Of a stretch of DNA of 64,000 nt, positions 26,210 to 36,061 are shown one piece after another. Source of the stretch: Chitinophagaceae bacterium (GTDB taxonomy: Bacteria; Bacteroidota; Bacteroidia; Chitinophagales; Chitinophagaceae); NCBI GenBank assembly GCA_022843585.1, contig JALHNJ010000006.1, forward strand, positions 124,001 to 188,000, in the 5' to 3' direction. Under the pieces are notes generated by a model. The model had not been told where the DNA came from. It did not search any database and saw only the letters and a list, made by a program, of their open reading frames with translations. Numbering within the stretch: the first letter of the stretch is position 1; each line of letters begins with the position of its first letter. The position numbers and the translations under genes were made by a program.

Positions 26210-28345
26210 ATGACTGACCCAAAAAGATATTTGATCACTTCGGCCCTGCCTTATGCCAATGGCTTGAAACATGTTGGTCACCTGGCTGGTGCGTATATTC
26301 CTGCAGATATTTATGCCCGTTACCTCCGGGCACAAAAAAGAGATGTGGTGTTTGTTTGCGGTAGTGATGAACATGGAACTGCTATTCCAATTCAGGCGAT
26401 GAAGGAAGGAACTACCGCCCAGGCCATCATTGATAAATATCACCAGGCTATGAAAGAAGATTTTGATGACCTGGATATCAGCTTCGATATTTATCATCGC
26501 ACCAGTTCTCCATTGCATCATGAAACAGCACAGGAGTTTTTTACCAAACTGAATGATGCCGGTGAATTGGAAACAAAAGAAACGGAACAGTTTTACGATG
26601 AGAGCACAAAAACATTTTTAGCTGACCGTTATATTAAAGGCACCTGCCCCAATTGCGGAAGCGACAGGGCTTTTGGTGATCAATGCGAAAACTGTGGCAC
26701 TACATTAAGTCCGGACGAGCTGATAAATCCTGTAAGTACTTTGAGTGGGGCTACGCCGATAAAGAAAAAAACTACTCATTGGTATTTGCCGCTGGGTAAA
26801 CATGAACAGTTTTTAAGAGATTGGGTTCTTGAAGAACATAAAGATGACTGGAGAGCAACCGTTGCAGGACAATGTAAAGGATGGATTGATGGTGGCCTGC
26901 AATCAAGAGCAGTAACAAGAGATTTGGATTGGGGAATAAAAGTTCCGTTGAAAGAAGCGGATGGAAAAGTTTTATACGTTTGGTTTGATGCGCCGATCGG
27001 TTATATAAGTGCCACAAAACAATGGGCGATAGATAATAAAAAGGACCTGCCTGCCGGCGAGGCAAGTTGGAAACCTTATTGGGAAGATAAAGACACCAAG
27101 CTGGTACACTTTATTGGCAAAGACAATATTGTTTTCCATTGTATCATCTTCCCCATCATGCTGAAATTGCATGGAAATATTTTACCAGACAATGTTCCGG
27201 CCAATGAATTTTTAAATCTTGAAGGGGATAAGATGAGCACCAGCCGTAACTGGAAGCTGGAAATGAGGGATTATATTAATGATTTTGTAAAGAAAGAAAA
27301 TGGCGGCGGACAATGTGTAGATATGCTTCGCTATTACCTTACACAAATTGCTCCTGAAACAAAAGACAGTGAGTTTATGTGGAAGGGTTTTCAGGATGCG
27401 GTGAATAGTGAGTTGGTTTCGGTTTTCGGCAATTTTGTGAACAGGACTTTTGTATTAATGCATAAACTCTGCGGCGGAAAAGTTCCTACACTACATGAAG
27501 ATATTTTGGATGATAGTGACAAGTTTTTGATCGCTGAAATTGAGAATACCAAAGCAGAAGTGCAATCGGCCATAGAATATTATCATTTTAAAGATGCATT
27601 ATTTCAAATAATTGACCTGTCGAGAAAAGGCAATCAATATATGCAGAAAAAAGAGCCTTGGATTGTAGCTAAACAGTTAGCTGAAAATCCAGCAGCACAA
27701 AAGCAAATTGACAATAGCTTACATATTTGTTTGCAGTTATGTGCCAATCTTGCTGTGCTAATTAATCCATTTTTACCCAATACGGCTAAGAAGATGTTGC
27801 ACATGATGAAGGTAGTGGACAAAATGCTTGATTGGGAAAATGCAGGTAAATTAAAATTACTGAGTGTGGGGTATAGTTTAAGGGAACCTCAATTGCTGTT
27901 TAGAAAAATTGAAGACACGGAAATTGCAGAACAAATTGAAAAACTGAAAAGCGGACTTATTAAACCCGCAACAAACACTAAAATGGAAACTTCACAACCC
28001 GAAACACCCAACCCGAAACCTGAAATAGTATATGATGATTTTGCAAAGCTTGAATTAAAAGCAGGGACGGTAACTACCTGCGAAAAAGTAGCGAAAGCAG
28101 ATAAGTTATTGAAGTTGGAAGTTGATTTGGGTACTGAAAAAAGAACGATCGTTTCTGGCATTGCATTGCACTATTCTCCGGAAGAAATGGTGGGTAAACA
28201 AGTGGTAGTGGTCACTAATCTTGCACCCCGCAAAATGAAAGGAATAGAAAGCCAGGGGATGATATTGACTGCGGAAGACAGCGATGGAAAATTACAATTG
28301 CTGAAACCTGAAAATCCAGTTTCTCCAGGTTCAAACGTTAGTTAA
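26210..28345 (+). CDS. metG: Methionyl-tRNA synthetase with C-terminal tRNA-binding domain
   Basis: 711 aa; charges tRNA-Met. It is the class I synthetase form with a zinc knuckle. HIGH-like HVGH (21-24), zinc ligands Cys146, Cys149, Cys159 and Cys162 (CPNC, CENC), and KMSTS (341-345) are visible. The anticodon-binding helical domain runs to about 580. A linker rich in Pro, Glu and Thr (about 593-606) leads to a Trbp111/EMAP-like domain (about 609-711: DFAKLELKAGTV, RKMKGIESQGMIL). The linker is encoded by 7/14-nt periodic DNA (27986-28028). The gene has its own promoter, a structured leader, and is divergent from ldcA. Confidence 0.97.
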   Translation: MTDPKRYLITSALPYANGLKHVGHLAGAYIPADIYARYLRAQKRDVVFVCGSDEHGTAIPIQAMKEGTTAQAIIDKYHQAMKEDFDDLDISFDIYHRTSSPLHHETAQEFFTKLNDAGELETKETEQFYDESTKTFLADRYIKGTCPNCGSDRAFGDQCENCGTTLSPDELINPVSTLSGATPIKKKTTHWYLPLGKHEQFLRDWVLEEHKDDWRATVAGQCKGWIDGGLQSRAVTRDLDWGIKVPLKEADGKVLYVWFDAPIGYISATKQWAIDNKKDLPAGEASWKPYWEDKDTKLVHFIGKDNIVFHCIIFPIMLKLHGNILPDNVPANEFLNLEGDKMSTSRNWKLEMRDYINDFVKKENGGGQCVDMLRYYLTQIAPETKDSEFMWKGFQDAVNSELVSVFGNFVNRTFVLMHKLCGGKVPTLHEDILDDSDKFLIAEIENTKAEVQSAIEYYHFKDALFQIIDLSRKGNQYMQKKEPWIVAKQLAENPAAQKQIDNSLHICLQLCANLAVLINPFLPNTAKKMLHMMKVVDKMLDWENAGKLKLLSVGYSLREPQLLFRKIEDTEIAEQIEKLKSGLIKPATNTKMETSQPETPNPKPEIVYDDFAKLELKAGTVTTCEKVAKADKLLKLEVDLGTEKRTIVSGIALHYSPEEMVGKQVVVVTNLAPRKMKGIESQGMILTAEDSDGKLQLLKPENPVSPGSNVS
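27986..28028. repeat. Heptad-periodic DNA in the metG linker
   Basis: GAAACTT, one extra base, then ACAACCC, GAAACAC, CCAACCC, GAAACCT and GAAATAG follow in 7-nt register, close to a 14-nt unit. It encodes the disordered Pro/Glu/Thr linker before the tRNA-binding domain. The relation to the GACTCCC-type arrays elsewhere is uncertain. Confidence 0.45.
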
Positions 28346-28430
28346 TCGGTAAAAATTTACCCAACTATCGTTTTTTAAACCTAAAGAGAGAGAGTTCCCC
28401 TTATAAAGTGGTGTGGCAGGTTTATTGCCC

Positions 28431-28452
28431 GTTGAATTTCAGTAAATTCAAC
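28431..28452. promoter_or_regulatory. 9-bp inverted repeat upstream of the AsmA-like gene
   Basis: GTTGAATTT-CAGT-AAATTCAAC is a perfect 9-bp stem ending 19 nt before the TTG start at 28472. No T-run follows, so it is more likely an operator or leader hairpin than a metG terminator. Confidence 0.4.
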
Positions 28453-28471
28453 CTTAAATTCTTTCCGCACC

Positions 28472-31400
28472 TTGGCAGCAACCCGTTCTGGAAAAAAATT
28501 TCTCAAAATCACAGGTATTATCCTCGGCATACTTATAATATTGCTGACAGGGTTTCATTTTTGGTTTCAGGCTCATGCTAAGGGTATGATTGAAGATTTG
28601 GTGGAGTCCAAATCGAATAATAAACTGAAATTAAAAATTAAGAAACTTCGCTTTAGTTACTTCAGCAGAAAAATTGAAATTGAAAATGCTGTTTTCATAA
28701 GCACCGATACGCTAACAACAGGAACTGCCTATCGCTTTGCAGTGGATAAAATAAAATTGCAAGCCAAAGCGGTTCTGCCTATTATTTTCCAAAATCAATT
28801 ACAAATAGATTCTCTTAGTTTATTAAGTCCGCACATAGAAGTTACCCGGTTAAGAGCAAGAGAGAAGCAAGAGCAAGTGGAGAAAAACGATGTTTCCATA
28901 CCTGAGGAAATGGGAAAGATATATTCCTCCATTCAGGATGCCTTGCAATTGCTGGAAATAAAACGCTTTCAGATAGACAATGGAACTTTTACGCTTATCA
29001 ATAAAATTTCGCCCGACCAATTGCCCGTAAAAATCTCTAACCTTCATTTTCACATTGACAACCTGCAGGTAAGCGATAAAAATTCGGGACAAGATGGTAA
29101 GATTTTATTTAGTGATAATGTAGTACTTCGAAGTACTAACCAGGACATACTTTTTCCGGATGGAAGACACCGGCTCAGCTTCAGCAGTTTTCGCATCAAC
29201 TTACAGAATAAGCTTGTGCAATTTGATAGCTGTACCATTGCTGCTATAAAAACCGATAACAATAATGCTTCCTTTAATGTTTTCTTTGATGTATTGAAAT
29301 TGACCAACATTGACTTTGACACCTTGTATAAAGCAGAAGTCATTAAAGCGGATTCTGTTTATTGCATTAATCCCAAGTTTAACCTGGAGGTAGAAGTGGG
29401 AAAAAAGACTGGCACAAAAAATCCTCCTAAATTGGAAGATATAGTAAAGCAACTCACCGGCGATCTGCAACTGGAACATGTAATTGTAAGCAATGCAGAT
29501 TTTAATATCAAGTCAATAAAAAATGACATTCCCAGCTCTTTTACGTTTAGTAATAATAGTTTCGAAATGCAGGGACTCAGCATTGAGCAGCAAAGTGAAA
29601 AGCCCATTAAGGTAAAAAGCTTTGTAATGGCAATTCGCAATTATGATAATTTTATTAAAGACAGTGCCTACAATATTAAGTTCGACAGTATACTTTTTAA
29701 AGACGACCGGATTACGTTGAGCAATTTCCTATTTACCAAACTGGAAGCTGGAAAAACGATGAATTCGTTCAGTATTCCTCAATTCAATTTGCAGGGGCTT
29801 TCCTGGGATGACCTTGTGTTTGAAAATAGATTGAAAGCCGACCAGGCAATCATGTTTTATCCGCAAATCAGCTATACAGCTCCCAGTAAAGCAAGCACCA
29901 AAGAGAAGCAAACTATATTTCAATCACTGGGGGCTGTAAATGAATATATGGATTTACAATATCTAGAAATTGTAGATGGTGCAATTGATCTAAAGCTAAA
30001 AAAAGATTTACGCATACAATTACAAAATGCTGATGTATCCGTTCAAAGTAATTCCTTGCTTACTTCCACCAAAATTGCAGGTATTAAAAATTCGCTTACC
30101 CAACTTAGTTTTAAAAATGGAAGCGTTCAGGCAGGAAACCTGAATATATACCTGAATGATATCCGCTACACCGGGAAAAGTGGTCGCTTTAGTGCTGGAA
30201 ATATTTCAGTGAGTGACAAATCAAAAAAGTTATCAGTATTATTAGAAGACGTAGCTGTAGAAAAAATGCAGGTTGATGAATTTGCCGGAAATATTTTTGC
30301 CGATGGAGTAAACTGGCAAAAAGGGAATATTACAATCAAAGCATTTCCCGGAGAAAACAGTGATGAACCAAATACATCCACACTTGAATTAAGAAATGTA
30401 CAAGGCTATAATACCACTATTAATGCTACGGCTGGTGGCAAAACAATCTCTACCGATATTTCAACTGTTTCCTTTAATGAGTTAGTAAAAAAACCTGACA
30501 GTAAATTACTATTGGATGGTTTGGCTATAAAAGGAAGCGACTTAGTAATTAAAGATGAAAATCTAAACGCTACTGTTAGCAATTACAATATAATAGATAA
30601 TCAAAATTCTTTGTTCAATGAAGTAAGCTATAAAAACAATACAAATAAAACAGGTGTTGCGGTATCTGCGCCCAACATTACATTAATACCACATGTTCAA
30701 AAAATATTGAATGGAACAATTGCACTGGATGCTATAACAATTACAAGGCCGGTGATTGATATTGCAAAATCTTCAGGCGGAAAAAGACAACAATCATCGA
30801 CAGCTCCAAAAATTGAAATTGATCAGGTAAGACTTATAAATCCGGCAATAAATTATACCCAGGAAACTGATAGCGGTAATGTTCGTTTCAATTGGGCCGG
30901 AGCTAAAAATGCTGCTGATTTTTTACAATTAAATGGCTTGATAACAAATGAAGGCTCCTTATCACTAAACCAATTGGCTGTTACTCTCACTGATGTCACT
31001 TATACCACACCGCAGGGAAATATGTTTAATAGTGGCAATGGTAAAATAGTAGCCAGCCTGAGAAATATCAATCTCAAACAAAATGTGGCACAGGAAGCCG
31101 AATGGTCGGCAACCGTTAGCAATGTTGATGTAAAAGATTTTCAATTGGATAGCATTGGCATTGGAAAAATAGGAGTGGCATTAAATACAGGTCGCATACA
31201 AGAATTCCATCTCAAATCTTCTTCTATCGGCAATATCAGGAAGCTGATGGCGGAAAATAAATCATTCCGCCTCGAAAAATTTACCGGACATTATACTGGT
31301 AGTGATAATAATTTTCGTTGGTACAATGCCGGTTTCAACCGTGTCAATAATACTTTTTCGCTTGATTCATTTTCATTGATACCCATTCAACCCATAGATT

Positions 31401-32320
31401 CTTTCCTCGCAAATCAAACTTTTCAAAAAGATTATATCACTCTTCGGGCAGGTTCCATTAAAGCCGGCCCATTGGATATTGATAATTATATACAAAACAA
31501 TATTCTCAACAGTAAACGTATAACCATCGACAAACTTCAGTTCACTGATTATAAAGACAAACAAATTCCGTTCAATGCCGGTATCATTAAGCCATTACCG
31601 GTAGGATTATTAAAACAATTGCCACTGCAATTGGCGGTTGATAGCATTTCATTTACTAACGCCGAAATTGAATACACAGAAGTAAGTGATAAAACTAAAA
31701 TGGCAGGAACAATTCCTGTAAAACGACTTTCTGCAACGCTGATAAATGTAAAAAATTATGATTATTCTGCTACGGATAGTTTAACCATTAAAGCAACAGG
31801 TTATGTGATGGATTCTATCTGGACAAAATTGCAGGTAAAAGAATCATATACAGATTCTCTCGGGGGATTTGTAATGACACTGCGAATGAAACCCGGTGAC
31901 ATCACTATTCTAAACCCTGCAATAATTCCATTGGCTTCAGTAAAAGTTTTATCAGGTCGGTTTGATACATTAAACATGCGGGCTATCGGCAGAGAATATC
32001 TTGCCCTCGGGGAAATGAACATGTTCTATGAAGACTTAAAAATCCAGATTCTTAAGAATGGAGAAGAAGGCAGAAAGACCTTACTCACCCGGTTAATGAA
32101 TTTTGCTGCCAACACTTTTGTCATCCGCAAAAACAATAAAAGCAGAATGGGGAATGTATTTTTTATTCGTGACAGAGACAGATCTGCCATTAATTATCTT
32201 ATCAAAATTGCTATGAGTGGCATGGCCAGCAGTGCCGGTGTAAAGCGGAATAAAAAAATAATAAAACAATATAAAAAAGAGTTGGAAAAACGGGGCTTAC
32301 CTCCGATTGAACTAGATTAG
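28472..32320 (+). CDS. Very large AsmA/DUF748-like membrane-anchored protein
   Basis: 1282 aa. One N-terminal membrane helix (about 10-32, ITGIILGILIILLTGFHFWF) is followed by more than 1200 residues of periplasmic beta-strand sequence with recurring short motifs of the type LxLxNVxVxxF, IKxLxIxxGxF and KxLRIQLQNADVSV. This is the pattern of the AsmA/TamB/YhdP superfamily, whose members form long hydrophobic grooves carrying lipids between the membranes. Helical residues close the C-terminus (KKIIKQYKKELEKRGLPP). The start is TTG at 28472; the first in-frame ATG lies after the membrane helix. Family assignment is by pattern, not by a diagnostic motif. It follows metG after 126 bp and a perfect inverted repeat. 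Confidence 0.75.
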   Translation: MAATRSGKKFLKITGIILGILIILLTGFHFWFQAHAKGMIEDLVESKSNNKLKLKIKKLRFSYFSRKIEIENAVFISTDTLTTGTAYRFAVDKIKLQAKAVLPIIFQNQLQIDSLSLLSPHIEVTRLRAREKQEQVEKNDVSIPEEMGKIYSSIQDALQLLEIKRFQIDNGTFTLINKISPDQLPVKISNLHFHIDNLQVSDKNSGQDGKILFSDNVVLRSTNQDILFPDGRHRLSFSSFRINLQNKLVQFDSCTIAAIKTDNNNASFNVFFDVLKLTNIDFDTLYKAEVIKADSVYCINPKFNLEVEVGKKTGTKNPPKLEDIVKQLTGDLQLEHVIVSNADFNIKSIKNDIPSSFTFSNNSFEMQGLSIEQQSEKPIKVKSFVMAIRNYDNFIKDSAYNIKFDSILFKDDRITLSNFLFTKLEAGKTMNSFSIPQFNLQGLSWDDLVFENRLKADQAIMFYPQISYTAPSKASTKEKQTIFQSLGAVNEYMDLQYLEIVDGAIDLKLKKDLRIQLQNADVSVQSNSLLTSTKIAGIKNSLTQLSFKNGSVQAGNLNIYLNDIRYTGKSGRFSAGNISVSDKSKKLSVLLEDVAVEKMQVDEFAGNIFADGVNWQKGNITIKAFPGENSDEPNTSTLELRNVQGYNTTINATAGGKTISTDISTVSFNELVKKPDSKLLLDGLAIKGSDLVIKDENLNATVSNYNIIDNQNSLFNEVSYKNNTNKTGVAVSAPNITLIPHVQKILNGTIALDAITITRPVIDIAKSSGGKRQQSSTAPKIEIDQVRLINPAINYTQETDSGNVRFNWAGAKNAADFLQLNGLITNEGSLSLNQLAVTLTDVTYTTPQGNMFNSGNGKIVASLRNINLKQNVAQEAEWSATVSNVDVKDFQLDSIGIGKIGVALNTGRIQEFHLKSSSIGNIRKLMAENKSFRLEKFTGHYTGSDNNFRWYNAGFNRVNNTFSLDSFSLIPIQPIDSFLANQTFQKDYITLRAGSIKAGPLDIDNYIQNNILNSKRITIDKLQFTDYKDKQIPFNAGIIKPLPVGLLKQLPLQLAVDSISFTNAEIEYTEVSDKTKMAGTIPVKRLSATLINVKNYDYSATDSLTIKATGYVMDSIWTKLQVKESYTDSLGGFVMTLRMKPGDITILNPAIIPLASVKVLSGRFDTLNMRAIGREYLALGEMNMFYEDLKIQILKNGEEGRKTLLTRLMNFAANTFVIRKNNKSRMGNVFFIRDRDRSAINYLIKIAMSGMASSAGVKRNKKIIKQYKKELEKRGLPPIELD

Positions 32321-32360
32321 CTTATAGTTAGATACTAAATATTATTTGCGGGGCTCCTGT

Positions 32361-32405
32361 ACTACTATCAACCCAGTTGCGTCGCACTCTTGTACGTTCT
32401 ATTCC
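32361..32405 (+). repeat. Dispersed intergenic repeat, copy 1
   Basis: Contains CTACTATCA followed after a few bases by TTGCGTCGCACTCTT; the same pair occurs at 44285-44320 (reverse orientation) and 47975-48019. This copy and the 44.3-kb copy also share TGTAC after the core. It lies between the AsmA-like gene and the fadN-like gene. Confidence 0.7.
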
Positions 32406-32430
32406 CTATTCAGCTTATTATACAATCCGT

Positions 32431-32460
32431 TTTATACTTTCCCAAAAACTCTTATCTTCG
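32431..32460 (+). promoter_or_regulatory. Candidate promoter of the fadN-like gene
   Basis: TTTA (32431-32434), an 18-nt spacer and TATCTTCG (32453-32460) approximate the consensus, 37 nt before the ATG at 32498. Confidence 0.35.
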
Positions 32461-32497
32461 ATTACGAAATAGTTGCATAACTAACTAATTTTATCGT

Positions 32498-34879
32498 ATG
32501 TCAAAAAGAAGTATAAAAAAAGTAGCCGTTTTAGGCAGTGGTGTTATGGGTTCCAGAATTGCCTGTCATTTTGCAGGTATTGGTGTGCAGGTATTATTAT
32601 TAGATATAGTACCGAAAGATGTGGCTCCTGATGCAAAGCCTGCTGAGAAAAATAAAATAGTAAATGATGCATTGACGGCGGCTATCAAAAGCAACCCCTC
32701 TCCAGTTTATACCAAAGACGTAATTAAAAAAATAACCACCGGCAACTTTGATGATAATATGAAAGACATCGCCGGTTGTGATTGGACGATTGAAGTGGTG
32801 GTAGAAAGATTAGACATCAAACAAAAAGTATTTGAACAGGTAGAAAAATATCGCAAGCCCGGAACGTTGGTCACTTCTAACACTTCCGGCATTCCCATCC
32901 ATATGATGGCCGAAGGCAGAAGTGATGATTTTAAAAAGCATTTCTGCGGCTCCCACTTCTTTAATCCGCCACGGTATTTACGTTTATTGGAAATTATCCC
33001 AACTCCACATACTGATCCGGAGATCGTTGACTTCTTAATGAGTTATGGTGATCTTTACCTCGGTAAAACAACCGTATTGTGTAAAGACACTCCTGCCTTT
33101 ATCGCCAACCGTGTTGGTGTGTTTGGTATGATGGCGATTATGAATGTAAAAGAAAAGTTGAACCTGAGTATCGATGAAATTGATGCGTTGACCGGACCAA
33201 TAATCGGTCGTCCAAAATCTGCTACGTTCCGCACTGCAGATGTAGTGGGTATTGATACATTAGTAAAAGTAGCAAAAGGCGTTGCGGATAATTGTCCCAA
33301 TGATGAAGCAAAAGATCAATTCAATATTCCTGCCTGGTTAGATAAAATGGTTGCCAATAACTGGCTGGGTGATAAAACAGGACAAGGATTTTTCAAAAAG
33401 ACAAAAGGTGCAGGCGGCGAAAAAGAAATTCTGACATTAAATCTTGATACCATGGAATATGGTGCAAGAGTAAAACCAAAGTTTGCTACACTTGAAGCAG
33501 CCAAACCAATTGATGATCTGTATACAAGGTTGAAAATGCTGGTTGCCGGGCAGGATAAGGCTGGCGAATTTTATCGTTTGTTCCATTATGGTTTGTTCTC
33601 TTATATATCTCACCGCATTCCAGAAATTAGTGATGAGCTATATCGGGTTGATGATGCAATGATGGCCGGTTTTGGTTGGGAAATTGGTGCCTTTGAAAGT
33701 TGGGATGTATTGGGAGTTGCTAAAACAACCGAAGCCATGAAAGCAGCTGGTTATAAAGTAGCACCATGGATTGATGAAATGATTGCTGCCGGAAACAAAT
33801 CATTCTATAAAGTAGAAAGTGGTAAAAAATATTGCTACGATCCTGCATCTAAAACATACAAAGTTCTTCCGGGTGCTGAAGCATTTATTGTAATGAGTAA
33901 TTACACCGATAAACAGATCTGGAAAAATGGAAGTTGTCGTTTGTATGAATTAGGAGATGATGTACTCGGCTTACAATGGTTCACCAAAATGGGAAGTATT
34001 GGTGGTGATGTATTGGCAGGTATGCAAACAGCCATTGACAAAGCAGAAAAAAGTTATAAAGGATTAGTGATTGCTAATGAAGGTCCGAATTTTTCTGCCG
34101 GTGCTAATGTAGGAATGATCTTCATGTTAGCCATCGACCAGGAATATGATGAACTGGATATGGCCATCCGTATGTTCCAAAATACAATGATGCGGGCAAG
34201 GTATTCATCCATACCTGTTGTTGTTGCTCCACATGGTTTAGCATTAGGTGGTGCCTGCGAATTAAGTTTACATGCTGATAAAGTATGTGCTGCTGCAGAA
34301 ACATATACCGGTTTGGTAGAATTAGGAGTGGGTCTTATTCCCGGCGGCGGTGGCACTAAAGAATTTGTGTTAAGGGCTTCTGATGAAATGCATGAGGACG
34401 AACCTGAAACAATTACTCTTAAAAATCGTTTTCTTTCTATTGCTACGGCAAAAGTTGCCACTTCGGCACAAGAAGGTTTTGCATTGGGTGTATATAGAAA
34501 AGGTTTGGATGAAGTAGTAATGAACCAGGGAAGACGAATTGCCGAAGCAAAAAAATCAGTGATTGAAATTTATGACAGTGGCTACACAACTCCTGTGCAA
34601 CGAAAAGATATTAAAGTATTGGGTCAATCAGCACTAGGTGCATTGTACTCCGGCATTCATGCCATGCGTACTGCTAATTATGCTACGGAACATGATTCAG
34701 TAGTGGCGAAAAAACTGGCTTATGTTATGTGCGGTGGTGACTTAAGTGAGCAAACTTTAGTTTCCGAACAATATTTATTGGATTTGGAAAGGGAAGCATT
34801 TCTTTCTTTATGTGGCGAAAAGAAAACATTGGAAAGGATACAAAGTGTGTTGAAGAGCGGAAGGCCGATCCGCAATTAG
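32498..34879 (+). CDS. fadN: 3-hydroxyacyl-CoA dehydrogenase / enoyl-CoA hydratase, FadN type
   Basis: A 793-aa bifunctional beta-oxidation enzyme that hydrates enoyl-CoA and oxidises 3-hydroxyacyl-CoA with NAD. The domain order is the FadN one, with the dehydrogenase first: Rossmann motif VAVLGSGVMGSRIA (9-22), then HFFNPPRYLRLLEIIP (about 154-169) and the C-terminal dehydrogenase domain. The crotonase domain lies at about 490-720 (GPNFSAGANVGM, LALGGACEL, GLVELGVGLIPGGGG with the catalytic Glu region). FadB of E. coli has the opposite order. No thiolase or acyl-CoA dehydrogenase gene is adjacent. A long hairpin follows the stop. Confidence 0.92.
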   Translation: MSKRSIKKVAVLGSGVMGSRIACHFAGIGVQVLLLDIVPKDVAPDAKPAEKNKIVNDALTAAIKSNPSPVYTKDVIKKITTGNFDDNMKDIAGCDWTIEVVVERLDIKQKVFEQVEKYRKPGTLVTSNTSGIPIHMMAEGRSDDFKKHFCGSHFFNPPRYLRLLEIIPTPHTDPEIVDFLMSYGDLYLGKTTVLCKDTPAFIANRVGVFGMMAIMNVKEKLNLSIDEIDALTGPIIGRPKSATFRTADVVGIDTLVKVAKGVADNCPNDEAKDQFNIPAWLDKMVANNWLGDKTGQGFFKKTKGAGGEKEILTLNLDTMEYGARVKPKFATLEAAKPIDDLYTRLKMLVAGQDKAGEFYRLFHYGLFSYISHRIPEISDELYRVDDAMMAGFGWEIGAFESWDVLGVAKTTEAMKAAGYKVAPWIDEMIAAGNKSFYKVESGKKYCYDPASKTYKVLPGAEAFIVMSNYTDKQIWKNGSCRLYELGDDVLGLQWFTKMGSIGGDVLAGMQTAIDKAEKSYKGLVIANEGPNFSAGANVGMIFMLAIDQEYDELDMAIRMFQNTMMRARYSSIPVVVAPHGLALGGACELSLHADKVCAAAETYTGLVELGVGLIPGGGGTKEFVLRASDEMHEDEPETITLKNRFLSIATAKVATSAQEGFALGVYRKGLDEVVMNQGRRIAEAKKSVIEIYDSGYTTPVQRKDIKVLGQSALGALYSGIHAMRTANYATEHDSVVAKKLAYVMCGGDLSEQTLVSEQYLLDLEREAFLSLCGEKKTLERIQSVLKSGRPIRN

Positions 34880-34881
34880 GC

Positions 34882-34924
34882 AAAAGTGGTTTATTAATTT
34901 CTTAGTACATTTAATAAATCACTT
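34882..34924 (+). terminator. 15-bp hairpin after the fadN-like gene
   Basis: AAAGTGGTTTATTAA (34882-34896) pairs with TTAATAAATCACTTT (34910-34924), all but one position Watson-Crick and that one G-U in plus RNA, with a 13-nt loop. It begins 2 nt after the stop. Only three Ts end the arm, so termination efficiency is uncertain. Confidence 0.45.
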
Positions 34925-34939
34925 TAAAACCAACTAACC

Positions 34940-35296
34940 ATGCAAGCAACCGTAGTAGATTTCGCTAAAGACCGTGTAGTATATAATATTACTGGTACCA
35001 GCAAAGAAGAGCTGGAAAACAAACTCAATTTATTCTTTACTTCGGAAGGATATAAACTAAAATCTGCTGAAGGAGAAACACATACTTATACAAAAGGCAA
35101 CCGGGTAATGCGGATACTATTTGGTGCTTTTGTAAAATACCATAAACAGTCAGCAATTATAAAGAATGAAGGCGATTTATTCTCTGTCATGCTGCATAAA
35201 GACTCAACTGGCATGTCCGGTGGATTGATTGGGATGAACCAGGTAAAAAAAGAATTTGCCCGGTTATCCGAAGCATTTAAGCTTTACTTCAAATAG
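34940..35296 (+). CDS. Small conserved-looking cytoplasmic protein, unknown function
   Basis: 118 aa, no signal peptide, mixed alpha/beta with a central basic-hydrophobic segment (RVMRILFGAFVKYHK) and a Gly-rich turn (GMSGGLIGMNQ). The ATG is 16 nt after the hairpin that follows the fadN-like gene. I do not recognise the family, and no catalytic residues stand out. Confidence 0.65.
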   Translation: MQATVVDFAKDRVVYNITGTSKEELENKLNLFFTSEGYKLKSAEGETHTYTKGNRVMRILFGAFVKYHKQSAIIKNEGDLFSVMLHKDSTGMSGGLIGMNQVKKEFARLSEAFKLYFK

Positions 35297-35371
35297 TGCA
35301 TGATTGTTGCCCTTTGAGCAATGTGATTTAAGCCTTACCATGTGAAAATTTAACCATTAAACACTTTACAC

Positions 35372-36058
35372 ATGAAAAAGCTTGCTTTTAGTTTATTCCT
35401 ATTTTCAATCGCCTTTTGTCTTTCGGCACAAACAAATTACTCCGGTACTTATGGTTATTCTTTTAAACCAGAAGGCGATCCACCAAAAACAGAAGCAGAT
35501 AAAGGCCCAACCGGCAAACTGGTATTGCTAAGAATGGATGGCAACAAATACCGGTTCTGGCTGGATGTAGGTTTAGGCTGGCCCAATTATCATGTTGGCG
35601 AAACCGATGGCACTATCATTATTGTTAATGATACAGCATCGTTTGATAATACTTTTGAAGACGCTACTACTCCCTGCATTTTAAAATTTAAAATTGACGG
35701 CAATACAATTAATATCAACAGCCTTTCAAGCTCTTTTAATTGCGGCTTTGGCAGTGGTGTAAATGCAGATGGGAACTATACTAAGCTGCCTGTGCAGCCA
35801 GCATTAAATAACGAATGGCTGAAAAAAGAATATTACAATTCTCCCCGAATAATTATCACCGCAGCAAAAGCTGAAATTTTCCAGGACGAAGGTGGCCTCC
35901 ACTCCTTTGTTCCAAATAAATATTTTAACAAAGGTGATAACCTGATCAATATTGCTGAAACAGAAAAAACAGTTTACACTGAGTTTATTCCTTCTCCCGG
36001 CAAACTAATTTACGGCTGGATTAAAAAAGCAGCCGTGAAAATTGTTCCGGTAAATTAG
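35372..36058 (+). CDS. Secreted protein of unknown function, paired with a metzincin-like gene
   Basis: 228 aa. Signal peptide MKKLAFSLFLFSIAFCLSAQ. The first mature domain (about 21-145) is beta-rich (YSGTYGYSFKPEGD, YRFWLDVGLGWPNYH). The second (about 155-228) resembles an SH3-like domain (IITAAKAEIFQDEGG ... LIYGWIKKAAVKIVP). It ends 3 bp before the metzincin-like gene on the same strand, so the two are very probably cotranscribed. An inhibitor, chaperone or cell-wall-binding partner role is possible, but nothing in the sequence decides it. Confidence 0.7.
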   Translation: MKKLAFSLFLFSIAFCLSAQTNYSGTYGYSFKPEGDPPKTEADKGPTGKLVLLRMDGNKYRFWLDVGLGWPNYHVGETDGTIIIVNDTASFDNTFEDATTPCILKFKIDGNTININSLSSSFNCGFGSGVNADGNYTKLPVQPALNNEWLKKEYYNSPRIIITAAKAEIFQDEGGLHSFVPNKYFNKGDNLINIAETEKTVYTEFIPSPGKLIYGWIKKAAVKIVPVN

Positions 36059-36061
36059 TAT

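Noticed and set aside
26120-26521. 133-codon minus-strand frame overlapping the metG start
   Set aside because: Covers the conserved start of metG and its leader; no protein features.
34054-34461. Long antisense frame opposite the fadN-like gene
   Set aside because: A shadow of a conserved enzyme; the plus strand carries the intact crotonase motifs.
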